Source: Takakia lepidozioides
Lineage: Eukaryota; Streptophyta; Takakiopsida; Takakiales; Takakiaceae
Length of the DNA: 64,000 nt
Direction: 5' to 3'
NCBI GenBank assembly: GCA_030704615.1
Contig: CM060734.1
Span: 63,318,042 to 63,382,041, forward strand
Made by a program: the position numbers and the translations under genes. Within the stretch, counting starts at the first letter, position 1, and the number at the start of each line of letters is the position of its first letter. The notes under the pieces are model-generated. The model was not told the DNA's origin and searched no databases. It was given only the letters and a program-made list of their open reading frames with translations. Shown in pieces: positions 31,649 through 42,149 of this stretch.

Positions 31649-32671
31649 TCAAAAAGCCGTGTCCTCACGGTTTACTGTTCCGAGTAGCAAACCTTTGTGA
31701 GTGAGCACCTTGTTGACGTTGAGAGTTTCGTGGTGGGCTGTGTGTACGAGCCCGAGGTCTGTCTCTGGTTGATGGAGATGGTTGATCACTACCTGGATGG
31801 ATAAGTGAGGCCTTCTGGAGGCTGATATCGAGGTAATCTTTCCGGCATAGGAGACCCCTTGTTTCTTCTCTTCCATCTGAATTGCATAGTCTTCTCCCAT
31901 GTCAAAAGAATTTTGTGAAGAAACAGTTGTATCAGAATCCTCATCGCCTCTCAGGTGTTTTAATTTTCGAACTTTTTGTGGAATCATCTGGGGCATACAA
32001 TGCTGTCCTACCATGTCTGGAAGTTTGCATTTTACAACCTGTGTAACCGTTGAACAGCAAAATTGGTGTAGACACTGAGCTCCTTGTCTGTCCAGATGAG
32101 TGGGGTACCAATTACTGGTGCAGCGTGCAAGTATTTCCATGCATATGTCCCTTATAGAAAATGTCATCAAGTCCGAATTTCTGTGTTGACAAATTGTTGC
32201 AGGCTGCTTGAAACCATGAACGAATTTGAGAATCCTTTGTATCATAACTTTTGGGTCATATAGGTACATATGAGGTGGCACCGAAGGTAATACCCAATGA
32301 TCTCCACTGGAATAACTTTGAAAGCGTGCTTGCATCTTTTGTTGCTCAATGTGGTAACGTATCAGAAAACAAGCAGCGTAGTATAGCCCGCACCCCATGA
32401 CAATACTTGCTATCTCCTTGGTCTTGGTATAAATGAGTCCATGTACAACCTGGAAAGCAACCAATTCCCTCAACATGGTACCTGCCTCGTGCCAGTATTG
32501 TGCAAAGTGATGATCTTCAATATGTCGATTGTTTGGAAGAACTTTAGTCCTGGTTGCCACTGGCAGCCAAATACGCATGATTTGGTAGTAATGTGCGAAT
32601 GACTGCGGAGGACTAAATTCTTTCCAAGCCAAATCCAACATGATGGGAATTTGGTTGAAGGGCATAATCAT
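31649..32671 (-). CDS. ORF 3' of pol in the Tat/Athila-like element, function unknown
   Basis: 340 residues, the longest frame in the extra 3' region, in the position where envelope-like genes lie in some Athila elements. The N-terminal part has FAHYYQIMRIWLPVATRTKV and HHFAQYWHEAGTMLRELVAF. A hydrophobic stretch (IASIVMGCGLYYAACFLI, about residues 88-105) could be a membrane segment or a buried helix. The C-terminal third is polar with a Ser/Asp-rich region. No signal peptide or recognised domain. It is intact, unlike most of pol, and overlaps the upstream frame by 4 bases. Confidence 0.5.
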   Translation of the reverse strand: MIMPFNQIPIMLDLAWKEFSPPQSFAHYYQIMRIWLPVATRTKVLPNNRHIEDHHFAQYWHEAGTMLRELVAFQVVHGLIYTKTKEIASIVMGCGLYYAACFLIRYHIEQQKMQARFQSYSSGDHWVLPSVPPHMYLYDPKVMIQRILKFVHGFKQPATICQHRNSDLMTFSIRDICMEILARCTSNWYPTHLDRQGAQCLHQFCCSTVTQVVKCKLPDMVGQHCMPQMIPQKVRKLKHLRGDEDSDTTVSSQNSFDMGEDYAIQMEEKKQGVSYAGKITSISASRRPHLSIQVVINHLHQPETDLGLVHTAHHETLNVNKVLTHKGLLLGTVNREDTAF

Positions 32672-33063
32672 AGCCCTACTGTACTCCCTGGCAGCTGGAG
32701 TTTTAGGTGGGTTAAAAGCTGCATTGCCCCATACCTCGGCTGTGGTGGCTGTGGTGTGGTTGTAGTAACCACAGGTTCAGCTACTGGTACACTGACCTGT
32801 TGTGGTGGTGGTGGTACTGGTTCCTGTACCATTGGCATCTCCTGCACCTCCTGTGAAGACTGAAAAGCCAGAGTTCTGGCTTGCAAATAAGAAGCCATTA
32901 GCTGTTCCTGAGGGATATAGACTCTTTGGTCGATGTTTGAAGTGAGGTCTTCCACTTGAGTCTGGAGTCCGTCTACATCCTCTTGTAACTCTGCTATCCT
33001 ACTATAGACATTGTCTATAGTAGTTGTGGCAATGTTCTGCACCTGCAGTCTGAGCTCATTCAT
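32668..33063 (-). CDS. Coiled-coil and Pro/Gln-rich ORF
   Basis: 131 residues. A heptad-like N-terminus (LRLQVQNIATTTIDNVY, RIAELQEDVDGLQTQVEDLT) is followed by a Pro/Val/Thr-rich tail. It overlaps the next ORF (32671-31649) and is probably part of one longer product, broken by frameshift, that includes the long coiled coil at 33354-34181. No known family recognised. Confidence 0.4.
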   Translation of the reverse strand: MNELRLQVQNIATTTIDNVYSRIAELQEDVDGLQTQVEDLTSNIDQRVYIPQEQLMASYLQARTLAFQSSQEVQEMPMVQEPVPPPPQQVSVPVAEPVVTTTTPQPPQPRYGAMQLLTHLKLQLPGSTVGL

Positions 33064-33353
33064 CTCGCTTTGGGTGAGCTTCCGTGGGGCTTTGCCTCTA
33101 CTGGCCCTTGTGCTAACCAGACCTGCATAAGGCTGTTATCCACCAAGCTGCTTGTGGTTCCCCTGAGAGTTTGCTCCTCTCTTAGCTTGTACAATTCCAA
33201 CTGCTGTTGTAAAGCCTCCATGCGCTTCGCCTGTGGCTCAACCAATTGCGCATAGGCAGCAAGTAGATTATTGGCTTCTTCGAAGCCTTGTTACTGACCG
33301 CGATTTCATTTCTATTGGCCACGATGGTTTGTTGCAACTCCACGATGTATTTC

Positions 33354-34181
33354 TCATTCAGCTTCCATCTGCCTGTATTGCTTGAAAGTATCTTCATTGC
33401 GACAGATTGTATTCTTCATATCGACAATGAGCTTCATTGCTCCACTTCGTACATTTTTCGCTTGACTGTTTATTTCTTTTGTTGATTGGTCAAGCATAGT
33501 TGTAAATGTAGCGCATTGTATCGCCATCCTGTTATGCACTGTCTGCAACTCCGTATGTAGTGCATTCAGTTCTTGCAACTTGCTTTCATGCTGCACCTGC
33601 ATTTGGTATAGCTGTTGCTTATGTGCTTCGTGCAACTGGTCTTGCGCGAGGCCTGCCTCAATCAATTGTTGCTTGGCCAATTGCAAAGCCATTTCTGTAT
33701 TGGCCAAGTCCTGCTTCATCTTGAGAGTGACCTCTTCATCGACCTTGTTTGCACACTCAGTGGCAAGTCGAGCCTCAAACTCCTTCCTGAGTTCTTCTTT
33801 CAAGGCTGTCAATTGGGTAATTGGAACATGGGTTTTGACATAAGTCCCCAACAAATTAAGTGTCCTGCCTATGGAACTCATCAGCATTGCCTGTTGAGGG
33901 TCATCATGGTGAGGTTGCTGCTGTTCCTCCCGATCTTCAACAGTATGATGTCTCACTAACCATTCAGGCCATTGTCCCACCGGATTTTCTTCCTGAACTA
34001 CTTCATTTATGACCGGTGCTACAGTGTCATGGCCTTCCGCCTGTGGTACCTCCGACACAGGTGTGTGCATTATATGCACCTCAGGATTTCCCTTGGGCAA
34101 CTGTTGCACCTCTGGGATTTCTGTCTCCTTGACCAGACCAGAATATTCATAGAGAAGGTCCCCTTTCTCTATTTCTGCCAC
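33354..34181 (-). CDS. Long coiled-coil ORF in the 3' region of the Tat/Athila-like element
   Basis: 275 residues. An acidic N-terminal part (PEVQQLPKGNPEVHI, QEENPVGQWPEWLVRHH) is followed by about 150 residues with strong heptad character and many Gln/Glu/Lys/Leu (KQDLANTEMALQLAKQQLIE, HESKLQELNALHTELQTVHN). Not related to Gag or Pol. Short frames at 34227-34436 and 34402-34749 upstream look like pieces of the same gene. Structural or assembly roles are possible, but no function can be assigned. Confidence 0.45.
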   Translation of the reverse strand: MAEIEKGDLLYEYSGLVKETEIPEVQQLPKGNPEVHIMHTPVSEVPQAEGHDTVAPVINEVVQEENPVGQWPEWLVRHHTVEDREEQQQPHHDDPQQAMLMSSIGRTLNLLGTYVKTHVPITQLTALKEELRKEFEARLATECANKVDEEVTLKMKQDLANTEMALQLAKQQLIEAGLAQDQLHEAHKQQLYQMQVQHESKLQELNALHTELQTVHNRMAIQCATFTTMLDQSTKEINSQAKNVRSGAMKLIVDMKNTICRNEDTFKQYRQMEAE

Positions 34182-34226
34182 TATCTGTTCTGTAGTTGGA
34201 ATCTATCCCTTCACTTTCCAAATCAA

Positions 34227-35655
34227 TTATTTCGGGTTGAGCTGCATGGATAACTTGTGACCTTGTGACAAGTCGTTCAAGTGGCTGTGTTGGTTGTGAT
34301 GCAGAAGTAACTTCTCCTCCCTCTCTGAAGGTCCTGCTTCCAGTAATAACATTCTTTTGTGCTGCTGTGCCCCTTCCTGGTCATGAGCTTGGGAAACATT
34401 ATCATGCGGAATCCGTGAAGCCAGTGGATCCGCCACTACAGTTTCCCCTTCTCTGCCTCTTAGTCTCGGGTTGTGCTGCTAGTCCACCCTCACTGTGTGA
34501 AGAGCCTTGCTCTTCCATTGCAGTTGTTTCTGGCTCAAACACTCCCATTTCCTTCCTTTCTTGTGCATTAAGTATGCCAGAATAAGGATTATTTGAGCAA
34601 TGATTGGGCCAGACACTATGATAGGAGATTTTGCGGTAGTACCTTGTAATTTTCATCTCCTCTACCAGTGCGTTGTACATTATGTCCGCCCATTGTACCT
34701 CTTGTCCCTTCAAGCCTTTGAGGATTTCCTCTGTGAAGGATCTGCTCAAAATTGTTGGTTCTGTTTCAGGGCAATCAGAACGTTCAATACTGGCCTATCT
34801 CTTTTAACCCTGGGTACACAGCTTTGGTACAAGCATAACCCTGAGTTTTAAAGAAACTCCCTTCTTGGAATAAATCCCCTATTTGCAGTCTTTCCCTGTG
34901 TTCCTCCACATACACTGACCTGCTGGCAATCGAAACAATTGCTGGAGGTATAGGGGAGTAATCATTAATTCAACTCCCTTCACCGTTGTTGTTCCTGTCT
35001 TGGCTCAAAGTTCTGCAAAAATTGTAACATGTACTGTCTATGGTGTAGTGTCCAATCCATGCTTTGCAATCCTTCCAATCTCAGCTCCTTCAGTATCTTT
35101 ATCGCCTGTGGGGTAGCCATCGTTTGTTTCTGCAGAATTGTGGTGCTCTTCACCCTGATTTCCTCCATTCCTCTCACTCTCTTCATCTTAGACTCACAGA
35201 ACTGCTTTGGCTGTAACAACTGCAGGAATGCCTGTAGTGCACAAAGCAAACGTATGGTTGCCGCAGAAAGCTATGGGTAATTCTTGTAAGCCTGCGGGGC
35301 TTGCAAGCATTGCTCAAGAGAAAAGCTCTGCTCTTTCGTTTGTCTGCCACTGCGTAAGTAATATTGCGAGCGTATAGTCTGTTAGTTCCTCCATAGTTTC
35401 CAAGTTATAGCATTTATGGCCTGTCCTGTCGAGACGCCCGTTACTCAGAACGACGCCGCCTCTTGCGCTCAATTTCCCTCCATTTTCTTGATCATTTCTC
35501 TGGTTTTCTATTGGCTGTATCCGCTGTGACTGGATTTTAACTTTTATCTTCTTTAGTGGACTTTCCCTGTTGGATAGTCCACTAGGATCACACATGCGAC
35601 ATGAATTCGCTTTTCTGTACTTGCCGTTCGTTCGTTTCCCTTTTTCCGTATTCAT
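34227..35655 (-). pseudogene. Broken ORFs between integrase and the coiled-coil ORF
   Basis: Four short minus-strand frames (35655-35314, 35249-34980, 34749-34402, 34436-34227). They include charged stretches such as ADIMYNALVEEMKITRYYRK and QPMESKMKRV-like residues but no recognised domain. They are probably one gene fragmented by frameshifts, making the 3' extra region almost continuous coding DNA from 35.6 to 31.65 kb. Confidence 0.35.
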
Positions 35656-35771
35656 TAATGGGCCCGCCTTTCATCCCTTTTGACGGCCGTTCTTTCCTCT
35701 TTCTTTTTGACACCTGTCCTTGCACTTCATTCTCTGCTGTGTGTCGCACCCTGACCTCCACGTGTCTATTT

Positions 35772-36392
35772 TTAAAGTAATTTCCGTTTCTCTTCCGTCA
35801 GCCATTTTCCTGAAGTTATTATGTGTCCACTTGTCACTGATTCTATGGATCGTGTAACTTTAGTAGGCTGTGTTGAGCTGTGACAGGCTGTGTCATACTG
35901 TGTTACGCTGTGATAGGCTGTGTGCACTGTGGTAAGCTGTGATAGGCTGTGACACGCTGCTGTGATAGGCTGTGTTTTGCATGATAAACCGGCTGTGATA
36001 GGCTGTGTCACGTTTGTTTTGCCCACCCGGTCATATATACTGGGCCTAGCGACAAGTGTTCCATACTCCGTTCGTAACACTGGTGCAGCCCGTGACTGCT
36101 CTTGCGGTTCAACATGCAAATCATGCTGCAGGGGTTTGTCATGGATACCACTGTACCCCTTCAACTTATTTGCATTGACTCTTCCCAGCATTTCTTTGTT
36201 AATGGTTTGTAACATGGCTGTGTTGTTATCATACATCTTTTGTATGACATAAGGTCCTTTCCATGGTGATTTAAGCTTAGAAGCTTGAATCTTTCCTTTC
36301 TTCTGCAACCATAGAACCAAATCCCCCGTCTTAAAAGTCTTTAACTTGCCTTCATCAAACTGTTCCTTTCGCTTCATCTGAATTCTGGTCAT
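35772..36392 (-). pseudogene. Integrase C-terminal region with repeat-encoded tail
   Basis: 206 residues: KTGDLVLWLQKKGKIQASKL, SPWKGPYVIQKMYDNNTAML and VNANKLKGY are the usual C-terminal integrase module of Athila/Tat elements (W.GPY...). After that come LRTEYGTLVARPS and a tail (QPITAACHSLSQLTT, HSVTQYDTACHS) encoded by a CTGTG-rich microsatellite, so the tail is repeat expansion into the reading frame. Confidence 0.75.
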
Positions 36393-37283
36393 ATATCAGC
36401 TGCATCAGCACGTACTTCTTCCACATGGTATAATTCATGTTTCCTGACCTTGATGGAGTCTTGCAATTCCATTCTTTTTCCCCACTCCGTTCTCATGGTA
36501 GGTAACAGGAATTCCACTGGAAGTAAGGCTTCCATACCATAAACTAATTGGAATGGTGTATACTTAGTGGTGACTTTATATGAAGTCCTGTATGACCACA
36601 AAGCTGTCAGCAGCTTTGTATCCCAATCCGTTCTGTTTGCATTGACTATCTTAGCCAAGAGTACATAGTATTTTGTTGGTAGCCTCTGCCTGCCCATTAC
36701 CCTGTGGGTAATATGTTGTACTCTTTCTATGCACAATCATAAACTCTTTAGTCAATAACTCAATGGTCTCATTCATGAAGTGACTTCCTTGATCACTGAT
36801 AAATTCTAAGGGACATCCAAATCGTGTAAGTATGTTCTCGTACAGGAACCTTGCTGTGGACTTGGCTGTGTTGTCCCTCAAAGCTTTAGCTTCCACCCAC
36901 TTTGTAGTATAATCAGTGGCTGTAATTATGTACCTGTTTCGTGTATTCTTGGATGGTGGATTAATTGGTCCAACAAAGTCTAGTCCCCATTTCTGAAATG
37001 GTTCCGTAGGCATTGTAGGATGCAAGGCCATTCTTCCAGATCTCTGCAAAGGTCCTAGCCTCTGACATTCATCACACTTCTGACAATACTCATGTACATC
37101 TTTGAACAAAGTAGGCCACCAGTATCCTGCGAGTAGTATCTTTCTACTGGTAGTCTCTTCTCCAAAATGACCTCCAGCCACTCCTTTATGAACTTCCTCC
37201 AAGACTTTATTTACTTCATGGTGGTACAAGCATCGTTTTAGTACTCCATCAGGTCCTAACTTATACATTCTGCTTCCTACCAT
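36389..37283 (-). pseudogene. Integrase core, Tat/Athila-like element
   Basis: Zinc domain HKGVAGGHFGEETTSRKIL ... CQKCDECQRLG, then the core with WGLDFVGPINPP (D), FISDQGSHFMNETI (D) and YPQGNGQAEATNKIL (E). The frame breaks near 36690 and continues in the 36736-36389 frame (NRTDWDTKLLTALWSYRTSY, TPFQLVYGMEALLPVEF). All three catalytic acidic residues are present in the first frame. Confidence 0.9.
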
Positions 37284-38055
37284 AGTATAAGGTAAAGCTT
37301 GATAGCAATTCTCTTCCTCTGCTCCTTACCATAACTAGGTGGGCACTGACCATGAGCAAGGTAGTATCTGATTGGCCACTGCCAATCTAACCATTCATCT
37401 GCACTTCCTTGCACCTCCATTACAAATAAACTCGCATCAGGTAACTGATCGTCCACTCCTGTGGCGGCCTCTCCTGTTGTTAGTCGTGACAAATGATCTG
37501 CCACAAGATGCAAACGGCCAGGCTTGTAAATAACCTCGAACTCAAACTCATGCAAGATTATTAACCACCTCGCTATCCTTCCACTTATCAAAGGTTTGTT
37601 CACCAGATATATCAGAGCCTGGTGATCCACATAAAACAAAACTTTCTTCCCAATAGGTAATGCCTGAATTTCTTCACTGCATAGATCATTGCCAATGCTT
37701 CTCTTTCCGTTGTGCTATAGTTCCTCTCAGCACTGTTCATCAACCGGCTAGCATAGTACACAGGTGAATCTATATTCCCTGTAACATTCTGGGCTAACAC
37801 CGCTCCCAACGCTTCTCCTGATGCATCGCAGTGAACATGAAATACTACATGCCAGTGAGGGTTAATCAGCACAGGTGTAGTTGTTACTGACAGTGTAAGT
37901 TCCTCAAACGCCTGTTGACATTCAGCTGTCCAGGCAAACACTGCATCTTTCTTCAGAAGCTTGCTCAATGGTGCTGCTATTTGTGCATACCTTTTGACAA
38001 ATCTTCTGTAATAACTGGTTTGCCCAAGGAATCTCCTTAAACTCTTAACATTCAC
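37277..38055 (-). pseudogene. RT connection and RNase H, Tat/Athila-like element
   Basis: LRRFLGQTSYYRRFVKRYAQ and CQQAFEELTLSVTTTPVL lead into RNase H: VHCDASGEALGAVLAQ, NYSTTEREALAMIYAVKKFR, then in the next frame YVDHQALIYLVNKPLISG and HLVADHLSRL. There is a frameshift near 37625. Confidence 0.88.
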
Positions 38056-38257
38056 TGGTGGTGGAGAGCTTTAATGGACTCTGTCTTCCTGGGATCCACA
38101 AGAGTCCCTTCTTACACACAATGTGTCCCAGAAGCACCCCTGAGTTCACACAGAAAGTACACTTCTCTGGATTCAAGCCAGACCTCTCATCCTGCATCTG
38201 GCCAGGCATAACTCCAATTTATGCAAGTGCTCATTCTTAGAGCTGTACACACTGAAA

Positions 38258-38883
38258 TCATCCAAAAACCTGCATGAAATCATCCAGATACTCATGAAAA
38301 GATTCACTTATCACTCTCTGAAAGGTCGCTGGTGCATTACAAAGTCCAAAGGGCATGACTTTGTATGCATAAGCCCCCCAGTCTGTGATGAAAGCTGTTT
38401 TCCCTTGGTCTTCTTCTGCCACTTGCACTTGATTATAACCACTGAAGCCATCCATGAATGAGTACATCTCATGGCCTGCCACAGTGTCTAATACTGCTTC
38501 TGTGAATGGCAAAGGGAAAGGATCTTTCTTCGTACAAGCATTCAGCTTCTTATAGTTCACACATACTCTTAGTTTGCCATTCTTCTTGGGAACTATAACA
38601 ATGGGTGACAACCAAGTTGTATACTCTATTGGGTATATAAACTTAGCCTCAGCCAACTTCTTTATCTCTTCTCCAACCTTCTGTGCGTAGTTGGGATTCA
38701 TTCTATACCTCGCCTGCTTGATTGGTACTGACCCTGGTTCCAGTTCAATTTATGCTGACAGACTTCAGGTGGTATCCCTTTTAGATCCTCATAGCTCCAA
38801 GCAAATACATCTCTGTATTTGATGAACAAGCTTTTAGCTTCTTCGAAGAATTCCGGCTCCAAATCAGCTCCTACTTTCACCAT
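38258..38883 (-). pseudogene. Reverse transcriptase, Tat/Athila-like element
   Basis: YSIEYTTW-type and SPIVIVPKKNGKLRVCVNYK, TKKDPFPLPFTEAVLD, FMDGFSGYNQVQVAEEDQGK and VMPFGLCNAPATFQR are RT blocks 1-4. The catalytic block reads VFLDDFSVY only if the reading frame is changed at a T-run near 38268, where the listed frame ends. The upstream frame (38883-38698) has FEEAKSLFIKYRDVFAWSYE, the usual pre-RT segment. Confidence 0.88.
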
Positions 38884-39054
38884 CTCGGTTCCTCCTGAGT
38901 TCCCACATTTACTTCTCTCACCTGCTCATCAGCTGTGATTGTCCAACCAGTCACCACTTCATCCTGTAAGCTCACAGTGGCTGGTTCTTCTAGGATTTCT
39001 ATTTCTCCTTCTCTTTCTTCATAGAAATGTGATGGGTAAATGCTGGTTTCCTCT

Positions 39055-39901
39055 TCAGTTGGTTGCTGTCACTACACCACAGCAGATACCTCTCAAACAA
39101 CTTAGGCTTTCCAGCCGCATCTCTGCAACCTGCTCCCACTCTGGGTGTGCAGCAAATAGGGTAGCTTCCTGCTCCTCATCCAGTCCTCCTCCAGTCATAC
39201 TCTCTGACTCCTCGAGGTCTTCTTGTAGCAGGTAATCTACTAGATTTCTTTGTGGTAATTTGTATCTCGTGTATCCCATTATGCACAGTTAGTACCGGTA
39301 AACTGAGAATTCCAGTCATGGAATACCCTGGCCTGTTTCAGCCACGGACGTCCCAATAATAAGGAGTAAGCCTCCATGACTTCATCCATTTTTAATACAG
39401 TTTACTGTGATCATAAAGATCATTTTCTGTATCTGTATCTTAACTCCTCTTATTAATCCCAATGGCTGTACACTTCTTTGATCTGCCATTGTTACTGTAA
39501 ATGGGGCTGGTTTCATGTTACTAGACCAAGCTTCTTCCTTAATTGGTCTGTCATGATATTTACTCCAGAACCACCATCTATCAGTACATCAGTTAGTTCT
39601 GTGCTTCCAATTCTCAATTGGATTACTGGCATAGAATCATCAAAGTCCATGACTGGTTCTCGCCCTTCCGGCTTCACATTATAACTGGTCACCTTGCTGT
39701 TCAGGTCTGTGTTCCTGTCTCTTGGGCAATTCGATTGATTGCCTGATACAGCCTGTGCCTACAATAAGGTGCCACAGCTAATAGCTGTCCAATGGTAATT
39801 TCTGCTTTGGTCTGACATATTACTTCAGCCAAAGTCTCTTCATTACTTTGCATGTCTGCATCTTTTTTTCCTTTCTTCCTCACTCCCCTCTTTTTCTCCA
39901 T
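39055..39901 (-). pseudogene. Protease region, Tat/Athila-like element
   Basis: The minus strand between 39660 and 39545 reads DFDDSMPVIQLRIGSTELTD followed by VLIDGGSGVNIMTDQL. This is the aspartic protease active site in its Athila/Tat form (DGGS instead of DTGA). Several frameshifts interrupt it. The frame at 39279-39055 downstream may be the linker to RT. Confidence 0.75.
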
Positions 39902-40227
39902 CCGAATCAGAGGAATCTGCCACAGGAATATCAGTACTCTTTTGCATTTCCCTTATAGTATCTGCCACTTCCTTGTGCAGTTCCTTCTCATCTTTCCAAG
40001 TCTCTTCATCTTCAGGCATATCATTGCCACTTCATTCTCATCTTCTTCCTCTTCTACTGAGGTATTAGTTTGGCTTTACTTCTTGTTACTATCATTGTAC
40101 TTACTTCTGTACAACACATGGCCTAACCATGTGAGCTGCCACCACTGGGCCCTCATTCACAGGAGCTCTCATCTCATTCTGGTGTCTTATCCAGAATGAA
40201 CAGGCTGCCTTGCGATGTCCTGGCTGA

Positions 40228-40707
40228 TTACAATAGTAACATAGTCTTCACCATTGGGTCCTCGCCCTTGGTCTGTTCTTGGATTATTTCTATAATCCTG
40301 ATTCCCGGGCTGGTAATTCCCCCTTGGATTACCCTGATAGTTGCCTCTGGAATTTCCTTGGTAATTCCCTCTTGAATTACCTCTCCCTTCCATGCCATTG
40401 TTATAACCACCAGACCTACCATAGTGGTCCTGATCATTGTTTCTTCTTGGCTGGGGCTGCACCTGATGCACCCTACTTGCCTAGGTTCTCTTGCAGCTGT
40501 CCTTCTGTTGTAGTAACAATTCTCAGTAGAATGGTTATCCATTTTACAGATAGTACAGTGTTTCTCCTTCATGTGGCATTCTGTAGTGGTATGGCCTTCA
40601 TTCTGGCACTTTGCACACCATACACCCTTCCTCCAATGTGTTGCAGCCTCTGTGGCATACTTCTTCAAGATTTCTTCCAATCTTTTTTCATAGTTATCCC
40701 TCTTCAA
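40228..40707 (-). pseudogene. Nucleocapsid with two zinc knuckles and RGN repeats
   Basis: CAKCQNEGHTTTEC and CTICKMDNHSTENC are two CX2CX4HX4C knuckles. An overlapping frame (40471-40187) encodes tandem GNSRGNYQ / GNPRGNYQ repeats after NNGMEGRG, an RNA-binding-like RG-rich tail. The repeat frame differs from the knuckle frame, so a frameshift lies between them. Confidence 0.8.
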
Positions 40708-40762
40708 CTTTTCCTTTCTCTTACTCTTTCTTTTTAGTTCTTGCTCTTCTTCTTCATCTGAC

Positions 40763-41338
40763 TCATCTCAGAGTCCTCATCTTCCTTTTTCTCTCTCCTG
40801 AGCATTCCCAATTGCTCAATTCTGTTTGCAGTTTCAAATGCCTCCTCCACTGTATTATGGGGTAACATATCCACTTTCTTTGCAACTCTGGTCTTAGTCC
40901 ACTCACAAACCAAGTCTTCTGTAAACCGGGTGCTGGTACTGCAGCCAGCTTTTTCATCATCAATTCCATCTTCTCCATATACTCTTCAACAGTTTCATGC
41001 TTCTTCTGCTTCAGCTGTTGTAAACTTCCATACACTTCATCCTCAGTTTTACTTGTCCTGAACCTATTTCGAAATGCTGTATTCAAGCCATTCCAGGTTA
41101 GGAAATGATTATCAGGGAATCTTGCATACCATTCACTTGCTTTCTTGATAAGTGAACAAGGAAACAGTCTCATCTTGGCATCATCATTCTCATTGTTCAC
41201 TATACACATGTGCTCAAATTGGCTAATGTGTACATCGGGATCCCCTTTTCCTGAATATATTGGAAAGGGTGGTTTTGCCCGTGTTGGTTGTAACGCCATC
41301 TGTGGCCCTACCTTCTGCCCACTGACAGGTGCTGGCAC
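40763..41338 (-). pseudogene. gag: Gag capsid core, Tat/Athila-like element
   Basis: 191 residues with PPFPIYSGKGDPDVHISQFE, RLFPCSLIKKASEWYARFPD, AFRNRFRTSKTEDEVYGSLQ and VEEYMEKMELMMKKLAAVP, the typical retrotransposon Gag capsid region. It joins the N-terminal Gag frame by a frameshift near 41440. Confidence 0.88.
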
Positions 41339-41435
41339 CCTTGCTGGTGCTGGTCCTTCTGGACCTGTTGTTTTTGTGGTGGATCTTCCACCAAGTGGTG
41401 GCCCTTGAGCACTCCCTGCTTCTGGCCCACGATAT

Positions 41436-42128
41436 TCACAGTATTCCCAGCTTCAGTTGCACTACTTCCCACACTCCCTGTCCCCCAGAGCCAGATCCAG
41501 GCAGCCCGCCTGATCCCCCTGAGCCGACACCTTCGTTGGCCTGTGATCCAAGTGCTCCACTTGATCCAGGTCCAACGGGTTGGGATGTCCTGGTTGTAGT
41601 CTCAACCTCAGCTGTTGGGTCTACTTCTTCATATTCTTCCTCTTCCAATTTCTTCTCTCTGTTTTCATCCTCCAAGTTCTGCCCTTGGGTTTCTTCTTCA
41701 CTCATGTAACTCAACTGTAATGGTGTTGGAGAGTCTGAACTCTCCGTTGGCTCTGCCACATCCTCATCTCCTTCTTCATCTTCTGCTTCAGAAACTGGAG
41801 TTCCTGCTTTTGGTGTTCCATGCCAACTCTTATCAAAGATTTCTGTCAAGTCTTTTATCCAAGGATGTACCTCAGATCTTTCACCTCGTGATTGATCTTC
41901 TTCCTGTACCAATTCCCTTAATCTTTCTTGCAAAGAAACAGAAGGAGTGGCATCCAACTCTAGTTCTTCCGGTATAGGTGATGCACTCTTTGATCTTAAT
42001 GGTGTGAGAGGTCCAGATGATTCCCCTATGTCTATTCCTCTCTCCCAAAGATATGGATAATTAGCTTTCAGATAGCTTTCTCTTTTTGCTGAATATCTCT
42101 GTCGTCTAGCTTCTCTTTCATCACTCAT
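41436..42128 (-). CDS. Gag N-terminal region, Tat/Athila-like element
   Basis: 230 residues starting MSDEREARRQRYSAKRESYL. Highly charged, with acidic stretches (SEAEDEEGDEDVAEPTESSD) and a Gly/Ser-rich end. It precedes the capsid core on the same strand and is most likely the Gag N-terminus or its matrix-like part. No domain recognised. Confidence 0.6.
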   Translation of the reverse strand: MSDEREARRQRYSAKRESYLKANYPYLWERGIDIGESSGPLTPLRSKSASPIPEELELDATPSVSLQERLRELVQEEDQSRGERSEVHPWIKDLTEIFDKSWHGTPKAGTPVSEAEDEEGDEDVAEPTESSDSPTPLQLSYMSEEETQGQNLEDENREKKLEEEEYEEVDPTAEVETTTRTSQPVGPGSSGALGSQANEGVGSGGSGGLPGSGSGGQGVWEVVQLKLGIL

Positions 42129-42149
42129 GTCCCATGTCTTTCATTTCTT

